This document shows positions 41,924-49,593 of a stretch of 64,000 bases of DNA, in pieces. The stretch lies in the NCBI GenBank assembly GCA_945787015.1, contig CALZGM010000008.1, positions 40,053-104,052 on the forward strand, written 5' to 3'. This DNA is from an uncultured Roseburia sp. (lineage in GTDB: Bacteria > Bacillota > Clostridia > Lachnospirales > Lachnospiraceae). The notes under the pieces were generated by a model that saw nothing but the letters and a program-made list of their open reading frames with translations, was not told the DNA's origin and did not search any database. Positions within the stretch are counted from its first letter, which is position 1. Each line of letters opens with the position of its first letter. The translations under genes were made by a program, and so were the position numbers.

Positions 41924-43588
41924 ATGATAAAGCAGTTACATGTGAATAAATACAGAAAATTAGATGGAATCGATTTGGCGTTTGATAAGGATATTAATCT
42001 GCTGTCCGGTACAAATGGAACTTGTAAAACATCAATACTTCATTTGGTGAGTAATTCATTCCAGGCCATAACGAAAAAGGATGCAAGAGTTGTTAATTCT
42101 AAGAGCATCGAAATAATAAAGTCAATAAATGCCTGCATGAATCCTAAATTAGAGACATTAACAAAAGGTGATAAGGCTTACAATGATCCTGCACCGGGAT
42201 GCAAAGGGAGCCTGTATGAGGTTACATACATAGGTGGAAAAAAACTTGAATTCAGAAGACATAATACAAAGACTTTGGCTGGAAATAGATATTCAGTAAA
42301 ACCGAAATATAATGTTGGAAGTGGCGATTCTTTGCCGGTATGTCCAATTATATACTTGAGCTTGATGAGATTAGTGCCATTTGGAGAATATCAAAATGAG
42401 AGTGATATTGTATCTGTTGCCAAGAAATTGCCGAATGAGTATCAACTAAGAATTGCGCAGTACTATAAATTATTTACTGGATTAGATATTACGTATGGGT
42501 CCGCCCAAAAAGTAGGAGATATAAAAACGAGAGCGGATTTTGAAACAAATAAGCAAGGTATTGATTCTAATACAATATCTGCGGGTGAAGATAATCTGTT
42601 TATTATTTTGACTGCGTTAGTATCATTGCAATTTTATTATGAAGCTATCACTTCTACAAATGAGGTTGAGAGCATTTTGTTAGTTGATGAGCTAGATGCG
42701 ACATTACATCCTGCATATCAGATTAAATTACTCAATTTGTTTAAAGAATGTGCTGATAAATATAAAATACAGTTCATTTTCACGTCTCACAGCATGACCT
42801 TGATTGAGAACGCGTTAGAAAATAAGTATAATGTAATGTATTTGAGAGATGAAATAGATAAAGTTTCTCTTATGGAGGAAGTAGATATATATAAGATAAA
42901 GATGAGCTTAAATCAAGTCTTAAAGCGAGATATGTACTTCCAGAAGCAAATACCTGTTTTTACAGAAGATGAAGAGGCGCGCAGCTTTCTCCAATGTTTA
43001 TTTGAATGTTGGAGTGATATGAATCCAACGGATGGATTTGTAAAAGCAAGGAATTTCTTTTACTTAGCAGATATAAAAATCTCTTGTGAGGCGCTTAAAA
43101 ATATATTTAACGATAGTCAGATATTACGAGCGACGATGCGTTCGATTTGTATATTGGACGGAGATCAAGCATCTAATATTTCTCACCATATTATTTCTTT
43201 GCCAGGGGGAAATAACCCTGAAGAAATTGCATTTTCGATTGCAGAGAGTTTATATCATAATAGAACACCAGAATTTTGGAATCATCCAGATATAAAAGAA
43301 TTTGGATATGAGATAACATATTATCGAGATTATATTATGCCTGCAGTAGAAAATATTTATGAAACGCTTGATAAATTGAAGGCTAATAATGAGAGTACTC
43401 ATGGAAAAAAACGAGTGATGATAAAAGAAGTGTTCAATGATTATAAGGAATTTTTTGAGTGTGTCTATAAGTATTGGATTAGACAACCGGAAAATTATGC
43501 CGAAGTTAGTAAGTTTTTTGGACAATTAAAAATAATGTTTAAGAAAGTCGCAGGTTATAACGATATAAATCCAAAGGAATGGAATTAG
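41924..43588 (+). CDS. OLD-family ATPase with TOPRIM-like nuclease part
   Basis: A 554-residue protein. ABC-type ATPase: Walker A SGTNGTCKTSI (28-38), signature SAGEDNLFIIL and Walker B ILLVDELDATLHP. The C-terminal part has TOPRIM-like acidic motifs: E348 in FTEDEEARSF and D412-x-D414 in ILDGDQ. This is OLD architecture (as in Gabija GajA), a nucleotide-regulated DNA-cutting protein, though no GajB-like helicase follows. ATG 41,924 sits behind AAGGGG; it is the last gene before the origin-like region. Confidence 0.8.
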   Translation: MIKQLHVNKYRKLDGIDLAFDKDINLLSGTNGTCKTSILHLVSNSFQAITKKDARVVNSKSIEIIKSINACMNPKLETLTKGDKAYNDPAPGCKGSLYEVTYIGGKKLEFRRHNTKTLAGNRYSVKPKYNVGSGDSLPVCPIIYLSLMRLVPFGEYQNESDIVSVAKKLPNEYQLRIAQYYKLFTGLDITYGSAQKVGDIKTRADFETNKQGIDSNTISAGEDNLFIILTALVSLQFYYEAITSTNEVESILLVDELDATLHPAYQIKLLNLFKECADKYKIQFIFTSHSMTLIENALENKYNVMYLRDEIDKVSLMEEVDIYKIKMSLNQVLKRDMYFQKQIPVFTEDEEARSFLQCLFECWSDMNPTDGFVKARNFFYLADIKISCEALKNIFNDSQILRATMRSICILDGDQASNISHHIISLPGGNNPEEIAFSIAESLYHNRTPEFWNHPDIKEFGYEITYYRDYIMPAVENIYETLDKLKANNESTHGKKRVMIKEVFNDYKEFFECVYKYWIRQPENYAEVSKFFGQLKIMFKKVAGYNDINPKEWN

Positions 43589-43613
43589 GCAGGCGAAAAA
43601 CTTATTAGAAAGA

Positions 43614-43786
43614 ACTTCTGGTCACGATGACCAAAAGTTCCCAACAACAGAATAAGTAAAGATTACACATACCAGTGAGATTACAGTTTTGTAGTTTCGT
43701 TGGTATTTTTTTATGCACTTTTGGTCACGATGACCAAAAGTGGAAGTAGACATTTCAGGACACTTCTGGTCATCGTGACCAGAAGT
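43614..43786. repeat. Three 25-bp palindromes with ACTTYTGGTCA half-sites
   Basis: Copies at 43,614-43,638, 43,717-43,741 and 43,762-43,786. Each has 11-bp arms around a 3-bp centre (CGA or TCG); the second and third are perfect and the first has one mismatch. Centre-to-centre distances are 103 and 45 bp. They are probable binding sites of a dimeric initiator or repressor. Confidence 0.8.
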
Positions 43787-44049
43787 GACTAAGGACCAAG
43801 ATTCGGGTTTTAGGGGATACCCTAAAGTGAACAGCCTGGCTGGTCAGCGGTGTTGTTGCCTAAGATTCGTGCAACCTTAGGCGTATCCTGTTACTTTCGC
43901 CAAATAGTGGCGTTGCCTATTTTGGCGTCCGAAGGCACTGGTTTTCAGATGTAAGTCTGGAGGTTGGTGCCTTTTGTTTTGCCTTCCATGTACGGCTATC
44001 AGTCTTTGCAATCAATTCATGAGAAAAATTTGTTTCTGTTTTTGCCGTC

Positions 44050-44225
44050 AGCAATTTTTGACTCCAAGTATATAGTGAAAAGAAAAATTTTGAAAAAATA
44101 TGCCACATTTTTTGTAATCAGCTTTTTTTGACTCCAAGTACATAGTGAAAACAAAAAGTTTTTGAAAAAGTTTGCCACATTTTTTGCAATCAGCTTTTTC
44201 TGACCCTAAGTACTTAGTGTAAGAA
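44050..44225 (+). repeat. Three iteron-like direct repeats
   Basis: The motif GACTCCAAGTAYATAGTGAAAA occurs at 44,060 and 44,130, with a diverged third copy at 44,202 (GACCCTAAGTACTTAGTG); periods are 70 and 72 bp. Each is preceded by TCAGC and poly-T and the first two are followed by GCCACATTTTTT. They end about 60 bases before the HTH gene. Confidence 0.75.
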
Positions 44226-44281
44226 AAATATTTAGGCTGGTAAAATGTGAGATTTACGAGACGCAGAGAGGAGATAATAGG

Positions 44282-44980
44282 ATGCAGTCAAAGGAAGTAA
44301 TGAAAAAGTTAGCGGATAACTATGAAACACTAATGTTTGTAAGTAAGCGTTATCCAAGTTCGATGTCGCGATTGAAAAATCTGTTAATGTCGGAGGGAGT
44401 ATCAGAAACTTCTGCCCGTAGAAAAATCGCAGATTTGGAGACAGAGGCAGGATGCCTGGTGGTGGAAAGAAGTGGGAGCCTGAAACTGAATCAGGAATTG
44501 ATTTCGCAAATGTTCTTACAAATACAAACGGAGCTCAATCTTCCCAATCGTTTGGCAGAGGAACAAGAGCAGCAGTTAGCTGTATGGAAACGCAAGGTGG
44601 AAGTGCTGGAACGGCAAAAGGCGGATGAGGTCAAGGCGCTAAAATTAGAGATTGAAAGCTACAAGCGTATGGTGGAAAGGCAGAAGAAAGATTTTGAAAA
44701 AGAGAAAGAGAGATATGAATTTATCCGTAGAATAGACAGGGATTTATACTTGGAAGCTTCCGGAAAAATTAAAGCAGCGGAAGAGAAAATTGCTGATATG
44801 AAGAAGGGCGTATGGTCGTATCTCATGGTTTGCAGAAAAGACCGAAGAGATGAACATTTGAAAGAAAAACGTCTTAAGAGAGAAAGAAAAGAGCGTCAGA
44901 AAAGTTATGAGGAAGCCGAGAGAAGGCAAGCAAAAATAATAAAGGAAATGAGAAAATCCGGTTATGGAAGAGGAGTATAA
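44282..44980 (+). CDS. HTH/coiled-coil protein of the replication module
   Basis: A 232-residue protein: a winged-helix-like N-terminus (residues ~1-75, with SETSARRKIADLETEAGCLVV), then a long coiled coil of Lys/Glu heptads (~95-165) and a very basic C-terminus. It follows GAGAGGAGATAATAG and the direct repeats, and its stop is two bases from the RepA_N start. It may bind the repeats and help replication or partition; no family name is recalled. Confidence 0.6.
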   Translation: MQSKEVMKKLADNYETLMFVSKRYPSSMSRLKNLLMSEGVSETSARRKIADLETEAGCLVVERSGSLKLNQELISQMFLQIQTELNLPNRLAEEQEQQLAVWKRKVEVLERQKADEVKALKLEIESYKRMVERQKKDFEKEKERYEFIRRIDRDLYLEASGKIKAAEEKIADMKKGVWSYLMVCRKDRRDEHLKEKRLKRERKERQKSYEEAERRQAKIIKEMRKSGYGRGV

Positions 44981-44982
44981 GA

Positions 44983-45465
44983 ATGAGCAAATACATGTAT
45001 GAACATACGAAGATGCCACCATATTTGCCAATGCCACGATTTCTGCTGAATTGTCTAATCAGTAACACGGCGAAGATGTTGTATATCCGGTTGTTGGGTA
45101 AAGCACAATTATCACAAAAGAACCATTGGCTGGACGGACAGGGAAGAGTGTACTTTATCTATCCCATCTATCAGATGGCTACAGATATGAATAAAAGTGC
45201 GACGACTATTAAGGATGCAATGAAGGAATTGGTGAAAGCGCAGTTGTTAGAGAAGATTCCGGAAGGACGGGGACGACCTAACCGGTTATATATTTTATTT
45301 CCGGATGAGGAGCAGAGGCAGAAATCCGCGGTCGGAAATCCGACTGAAGTAGGGCAGAAATCTGTCGGTAACTATGGCGGAAATCAGTCCCCTAATAAAT
45401 ATACAAGTAACAATAGAAACAGTTATTTAAGAGATTATAACTATGAAGAGGAGGAGAGTTTTTAA
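44983..45465 (+). CDS. RepA_N-type replication initiator (N-terminal domain)
   Basis: A 160-residue protein with the RepA_N signature: MPPYLPMPRFLL at the start, AKMLYIRLLGKAQLSQKN, then VYFIYPIYQMATDMNKSATTIKDAMKEL, a winged HTH. RepA_N initiators drive theta replication of many Firmicute plasmids and conjugative elements. The protein ends soon after the domain with a Gln/Asn-rich tail. It lies between the HTH gene (2 bases) and the DnaC-like gene (2 bases) as in other Clostridial elements. Confidence 0.8.
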   Translation: MSKYMYEHTKMPPYLPMPRFLLNCLISNTAKMLYIRLLGKAQLSQKNHWLDGQGRVYFIYPIYQMATDMNKSATTIKDAMKELVKAQLLEKIPEGRGRPNRLYILFPDEEQRQKSAVGNPTEVGQKSVGNYGGNQSPNKYTSNNRNSYLRDYNYEEEESF

Positions 45466-45467
45466 TT

Positions 45468-46274
45468 ATGGATAAGGATAAATTCTATATTGGAGAAGAT
45501 GGATTGGAATATTGTGCAGTATGTCAGGAACCGGTGGAAAAGTACCTCCCGGAGAATGTGCAGGAGGTGTTTCACATGAAGACGCATCCAAGGCAGTGTG
45601 CTTGTGTGAGGGCGCAGATGGAAAAGGAAAAACAGGAGCGCAAGGAACGGGAGCATCAACAGGAGGTTGAGAAGAATACCAGAATTTGTTTCCCGGAGCG
45701 TGCCATGCGTGGGTGGTATTTTGCTAATGATGACGGTTCCAATCCTCACATGAAATATGCAAAACAATATGTGGAGCATTGGGATGAGGTTAAGAAGAAA
45801 GGCATGGGCATGCTCCTTTGGGGAGATGTCGGAACCGGGAAGAGTTACATGGCAGCTTGCATAGCAAATGCTTTACTGGAACAGGAGAAGCGGGTGTTAA
45901 TGACGAACTTCACTACCATCAGCAATGGTGTGTTTGCTGCTGTAGATAAGAATGATTACATAGAAGCTGTTTGCGGATATGACTTACTTATCTTGGATGA
46001 TTTGGGTTCGGAACGCAATTCCGGTTTTGTGGTTGAGAATGTCTTTTCTGTGCTGGATAGGAGAGTTTGCTTGGGTAAGCCAATGATTATTACGACGAAC
46101 CTAACTGTAAGGGAAATGAGAGAAACACAGAATCTTGATTATAAGAGAATCTACGATCGAGTGCTCGGCAGTTGCCAACCCGTCTGTATCAAGGGCGAGA
46201 GTTATCGTAGAGAGAAAGGAAACCAAAATAAAAGAGTATTTGAACAGATTTTTCGTGAAGAAGGATCGGAATAG
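45468..46274 (+). CDS. DnaC/IstB-like ATPase helicase loader
   Basis: A 268-residue protein. The N-terminus has a small cysteine cluster (YCAVCQEPVEKY and later RQCACVRAQ), followed by the AAA+ domain: Walker A LLWGDVGTGKSYMA, Walker B LLILDDLGSERNS, and sensor TTNLTVREM. This is the DnaC-type loader that delivers the replicative helicase to the RepA-opened origin. Two bases separate it from repA and nine from xis. Confidence 0.85.
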   Translation: MDKDKFYIGEDGLEYCAVCQEPVEKYLPENVQEVFHMKTHPRQCACVRAQMEKEKQERKEREHQQEVEKNTRICFPERAMRGWYFANDDGSNPHMKYAKQYVEHWDEVKKKGMGMLLWGDVGTGKSYMAACIANALLEQEKRVLMTNFTTISNGVFAAVDKNDYIEAVCGYDLLILDDLGSERNSGFVVENVFSVLDRRVCLGKPMIITTNLTVREMRETQNLDYKRIYDRVLGSCQPVCIKGESYRREKGNQNKRVFEQIFREEGSE

Positions 46275-46283
46275 GAGGTGTGG

Positions 46284-46490
46284 ATGAATACTACTTACAA
46301 CATTCCTGTATGGGAAAAATATACTTTGAGCATTGAAGAGGCTGCAGCATATTTCCGCATCGGAGAACATAAGCTGCGTAATCTTATCAATGAGAATAAG
46401 AACGCAGATTACCTTCTTTGGAACGGAAATCGTGTTCAGATTAAAAGAGTGAAATTTGAAAAGTATGTAGATACATTAGAGGCTATCTAA
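46284..46490 (+). CDS. Excisionase (Xis), Tn916 type
   Basis: A 68-residue protein with a winged-HTH of the Tn916 Xis type ([20 protein letters not shown], then [20 protein letters not shown]). It bends DNA at the element ends and steers the integrase to excision. The ATG at 46,284 follows AGGAGGTG; the GTG two codons earlier is part of that site. Confidence 0.85.
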   Translation: MNTTYNIPVWEKYTLSIEEAAAYFRIGEHKLRNLINENKNADYLLWNGNRVQIKRVKFEKYVDTLEAI

Positions 46491-46499
46491 TAAATGTTT

Positions 46500-46538
46500 C
46501 TGTCTTAAAAAATAGCAAAATTTACTGTCTTAAATTTT
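46500..46538 (+). promoter_or_regulatory. Integrase arm-type repeats, left of int
   Basis: CTGTCTTAAA-type motifs at 46,500-46,513 and 46,525-46,538; matching motifs lie just behind int. Spacing of 25 bp and position between xis and int suit binding by the integrase N-terminal arm domain. Confidence 0.55.
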
Positions 46539-46572
46539 AGCAGAAGACTGAATTTTGTAGAAAAAACAGGGG

Positions 46573-46608
46573 AGCTGTGATATATTAACACTAAGCCATG
46601 TCACAGCT
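46573..46608. promoter_or_regulatory. Hairpin in front of int
   Basis: GAGCTGTGA and TCACAGCTC arms around ~20 bases, just before the int ribosome binding site. The right half (CCATGTCACAGCT) is the complement of the AGCTGTGACATGG motif also found at 12,549 and 24,251. Confidence 0.5.
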
Positions 46609-46627
46609 CTTTGAAAGGAGAATGATT

Positions 46628-47836
46628 ATGAGTAATACAAAGAGACGTGACAATAAAGGAAGAGTATTGCAAATGGGCGAGTGGCAACAGGATGATGGAC
46701 GTTATGTGTATCGTTATACCACACCCTTTGGACAGAGAAAATCAGTATACAGTTGGCGCTTGACTGCTTCGGACCCAACTCCGGCAGGAAAACGCAAAGA
46801 GAAATCTTTGAGAGAAAAAATCAAAGATGTCGAGAAACAGCTGAGATTGGAACTCTGTTGTGAAGATATTACGGTTTGCGAATTAGTGGAAAAGTATCTG
46901 ATGACCAAGACCGGAGTAAAACACAGTACTCGTACCGGCTACAAATTTGTGCAAAATATCTTGGCAAAGGAACCTTTTGGACAGAGGAAGATTGCGAGTA
47001 TCAAAACATCGGATGCAAAGATTTTTCTGATTAAAATGCAGGAAGATGGCAGAGGCTATAGCACCATTCATACAGTGCGTGGAGTTCTTCGCCCAGCATT
47101 TCAGATGGCGGCGGATGATGATATGATTCTCAAGAATCCATTTCAGTTCGAACTTCACACAGTAGTTGTGAATGATAGTGTCAAAAGGGATGCGCTCACA
47201 AGAGAACAGGAGAGAAAGTTTCTGCAGTTTATTGCAGAGGACGCACATTATAAGAGATATTATGATGCGTTTTATATCTTGTTTAAGACAGGGCTTCGTA
47301 TCAGCGAGTTTTGTGGTTTGACGATTAAAGACATTGATTTTAGAAAGAAAGTCATTAAAGTCAATCATCAACTTCAGCGCACAAGTGAAATGACGTACAT
47401 TTGTGAGACAACCAAGACCGATAATGGAGTTCGTGATGTACCAATGACACTGGATGTGGTGGATGCATTTAAGCGTATTATCAAGAATCGTCCAAAGCCA
47501 AAGATTGAGCCAATTGTAGACGTTTATTCCGGATTTCTCTTCTTGGATAAGAACGGAAAACCAAGGGTGGCGTTACATTGGGAGAAGTATTTCCAACACT
47601 CTGTAGCAAAGTACAATAGCATTTATAAGGTGCAGATGCCGAAGATTACACCTCATGTGTGCAGACATACGTTTTGTACAAATATGGCAAAATCGGGCAT
47701 GAATCCAAAGGTATTGCAGTATATCATGGGGCACGGTGATATCTCCGTAACACTTGATACATATACGCATATCAAGTCAGAGGATGCGATTGCAGAGATG
47801 GAAAGACTCGATTTACTGATGGAAAAGGAGGCTTAA
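46628..47836 (+). CDS. Tyrosine integrase, Tn916 Int family
   Basis: A 402-residue recombinase with the three Tn916 Int parts: N-terminal arm-binding domain (GEWQQDDGRYVYRYTTPFG), SAM-like core-binding domain, and the catalytic domain with R224 (TGLRISEF), the beta-hairpin Lys (KTDNGVRDVP), H343-x-x-R346-H (HVCRHTF), H369 (GHGDISVT) and nucleophile Y379 (LDTYTHI): all intact. Several ATGs are in frame; 46,628 has the best spacing from AAAGGAG. It integrates and, with Xis, excises the element. The attachment site should lie just downstream. Confidence 0.9.
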   Translation: MSNTKRRDNKGRVLQMGEWQQDDGRYVYRYTTPFGQRKSVYSWRLTASDPTPAGKRKEKSLREKIKDVEKQLRLELCCEDITVCELVEKYLMTKTGVKHSTRTGYKFVQNILAKEPFGQRKIASIKTSDAKIFLIKMQEDGRGYSTIHTVRGVLRPAFQMAADDDMILKNPFQFELHTVVVNDSVKRDALTREQERKFLQFIAEDAHYKRYYDAFYILFKTGLRISEFCGLTIKDIDFRKKVIKVNHQLQRTSEMTYICETTKTDNGVRDVPMTLDVVDAFKRIIKNRPKPKIEPIVDVYSGFLFLDKNGKPRVALHWEKYFQHSVAKYNSIYKVQMPKITPHVCRHTFCTNMAKSGMNPKVLQYIMGHGDISVTLDTYTHIKSEDAIAEMERLDLLMEKEA

Positions 47837-47930
47837 AAGAACGAGTGTTTCGCTTTGGCAAAGGACAGTTTTGATGTGTTAGTTTGCCACGGGACGTCCA
47901 ATAAAGCCAGTGTTTATGCGGGTTCGCGAA

Positions 47931-47966
47931 AAATTAAGACAGTCGAAATTGCTGTCTTAAATTTTT
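47931..47966 (+). terminator. Hairpin behind int built from inverted arm-type motifs
   Basis: AAGACAG (47,936-47,942) pairs with CTGTCTT (47,952-47,958), followed by AAATTTTT. The arms are inverted copies of the CTGTCTTAA motif found before int, so the site may serve both termination and integrase binding near the right end. Confidence 0.55.
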
Positions 47967-48098
47967 GAAAATAAGCCAATTTTTATGCCAATCACCCGAG
48001 AAAATATGCCCTATTTTGAGAAAAAATGACAAAACAGCAAAAAAACGAAAAATTCCACAACCCCAGTATTTATGGCTATTGAAAGGATTTAAGAACTT

Positions 48099-48572
48099 AT
48101 GAAAGATAAAATAAAAATCCTCATGGTCTGTCACGGCAACATTTGTCGTAGCACCATGGCGGAGAGCGTCCTAACCCACCTCGTGTCAACCCGAGGCCTT
48201 TCGGACCGCTTCTACATCAATTCCGCGGCGACCAGTCGCGAGGAAATCGGGAACGGACCGCACTATGGAACCGTTCGGAAATTGAATCAGGTGGGAATTC
48301 CGGTGATTCCGCACCGAGCAGTTCAGATGACCAGACAGGATTATTTGGACTATGATTACCTGATTGGCATGGATACGGCGAACATCCGGAACATGAATGC
48401 GATTGCCGGAGGCGATCCGAAGGGAAAAATATACAAATTATTGTCCTTTGCAGGTGAAGGCAGGGATGTGGCGGACCCGTGGTACACCGGTGATTTTGAG
48501 GCGACTTACAGCGATGTCTTAGCCGGCTGTGAGGGCTTTTTAGAGTTTTTGACAGAAAGAGGAGAAATCTAA
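48099..48572 (+). CDS. Low-molecular-weight protein-tyrosine phosphatase
   Basis: First chromosomal gene after the element. A 157-residue enzyme with the P-loop CHGNICRS (C11, R17) and the general acid D126 in DPWY, the full LMW-PTP active site. It removes phosphate from tyrosine (or arginine) residues. The start follows AAAGGA. It lies two bases before a rhodanese lipoprotein gene, perhaps in one operon. Confidence 0.9.
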   Translation: MKDKIKILMVCHGNICRSTMAESVLTHLVSTRGLSDRFYINSAATSREEIGNGPHYGTVRKLNQVGIPVIPHRAVQMTRQDYLDYDYLIGMDTANIRNMNAIAGGDPKGKIYKLLSFAGEGRDVADPWYTGDFEATYSDVLAGCEGFLEFLTERGEI

Positions 48573-48574
48573 AG

Positions 48575-49018
48575 ATGAAAAGAATGATTAGACTGGCAGC
48601 GATTCTGCTTCTTTGCATGATTTTTGCTGCTTGTGGACAAGCTAAGGGTGACAGTCAGACCACAGGTGACAAGAATCAGAGCAAAGCAGAAGGGAGCATG
48701 CAGGAAGTGAGTTACGAACAAATCAGTTTAGAAGAAGCAAAACAGTTGATGAAAGAGGAAGAAGGGTATATCATTTTAGATGTGCGCACGAAAGAAGAGT
48801 TTGCCGAAGGACATATTCCGGGTGCGATTTGTGTGCCAAATGAGACCATTTCCGATGAAATGCCGGGGGAGCTTCCGGAGAAAGACCAGCTGATACTGGT
48901 TTATTGCAGGAGCGGTAACCGCAGCAAGCAGGCTTCTAAGAAACTGGCAGAGCTGGGTTATACCAATATCAAAGAGTTTGGCGGCATCATTGACTGGGAC
49001 GGCGAAATCGAGAAATAG
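48575..49018 (+). CDS. Rhodanese-domain lipoprotein
   Basis: A 147-residue exported protein: signal peptide with lipobox FAAC (C20), a short linker, then one rhodanese domain (ILDVRTKEEFAEGHIPGAI) with active-site loop CRSGNRS (C111). It should carry sulfane sulfur or act as a redox protein at the outer membrane face. Neighbouring genes for cysteine desulfidase and MsrA suggest sulfur metabolism. Confidence 0.88.
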   Translation: MKRMIRLAAILLLCMIFAACGQAKGDSQTTGDKNQSKAEGSMQEVSYEQISLEEAKQLMKEEEGYIILDVRTKEEFAEGHIPGAICVPNETISDEMPGELPEKDQLILVYCRSGNRSKQASKKLAELGYTNIKEFGGIIDWDGEIEK

Positions 49019-49032
49019 ACAGGAGAAAAAGG

Positions 49033-49593
49033 ATGAGTTTACTTAAGCAGCTAAAGGCGTATGCGCCATACAACGAGCAGGAAGCAAACGATAAAGCAGT
49101 TATGATAAAGCTTTTGGAAAAGGAAAGCGATATTTTTACCAGAGAAAATGAGGTGGCACATTTTACGGCTTCCTCATGGCTGGTAAACAAAGAACACACC
49201 AAGGTGCTGATGATTTACCACAATATTTACCATTCCTGGTCATGGACAGGCGGTCATGCCGATGGAGAAACGGATTTGCTTGCGGTGGCGATGAGAGAAG
49301 CCATGGAGGAGACCGGAGTAAAAACGATTACGCCGGTTAGCGAAGACATATTTTCCATTGAGATTCTCACCGTGGACGGACATATCAAGCGGGGGAAATA
49401 TGTGCCATCCCACTTGCATTTGAATGTTACCTACTTACTGGAAGCGGACGAGGCGGAAGTATTACATATTAAGCAGGATGAGAATAGCGGTGTGGCATGG
49501 TTTACCTTGGAAGAAGCATTGGAAAAATGCAGCGAGCCATGGATGATTGAGTGGATTTATAAGAAGCTGAATGAAAAACTTAGAAATGGATAG
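49033..49593 (+). CDS. NUDIX hydrolase
   Basis: A 186-residue NUDIX protein with the box GGHADGETDLLAVAMREAME running to EETG (residues 73-95), one residue longer than the standard pattern, as in a common Firmicute subfamily. The substrate is unknown. It overlaps the next gene by 23 bases. RBS is AGGAGAAAAAGG. Confidence 0.85.
   Translation: MSLLKQLKAYAPYNEQEANDKAVMIKLLEKESDIFTRENEVAHFTASSWLVNKEHTKVLMIYHNIYHSWSWTGGHADGETDLLAVAMREAMEETGVKTITPVSEDIFSIEILTVDGHIKRGKYVPSHLHLNVTYLLEADEAEVLHIKQDENSGVAWFTLEEALEKCSEPWMIEWIYKKLNEKLRNG

Larger units (their letters stand above)
43589..44281. other. Origin-like non-coding region of the element
   Basis: About 690 bases without a gene: three 25-bp palindromes, several hairpins (GCCTAAG/CTTAGGC at 43,858-43,882; CGCCA/TGGCG near 43,900; AAGGCAC/GTGCCTT at ~43,933-43,972 running into TTTTGTTTT) and three ~70-bp direct repeats. 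Directly downstream are the HTH, RepA_N and DnaC-type genes. The arrangement is what one expects of a replication or transfer origin. Confidence 0.6.
1..48050. mobile_element. Right-hand part of an integrative element carrying a defence island
   Basis: From the left edge to just past the integrase the DNA is AT-rich and carries defence genes, regulators and broken genes. It ends with RepA_N, DnaC-like, Xis and Tn916-type integrase genes, the usual terminal module of Gram-positive integrative elements. Ordinary, more GC-rich chromosomal genes begin at 48,099. The right boundary lies between the integrase stop (47,836) and 48,099 but the exact att core cannot be read because the left end is not in the window. 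No relaxase, coupling protein or VirB4 gene is visible, so whether it is conjugative, mobilisable or a plain genomic island is open. Confidence 0.75.

Noticed and set aside
44050-44225. CRISPR array
   Set aside because: Three repeats with ~70-bp period whose 'spacers' are themselves repeated; this is an iteron-type array, and no cas genes are present in the window.
1-48050. Prophage
   Set aside because: No capsid, terminase, portal or tail genes; the integrase module is of the Tn916 type. The holin-like gene lies outside the element.
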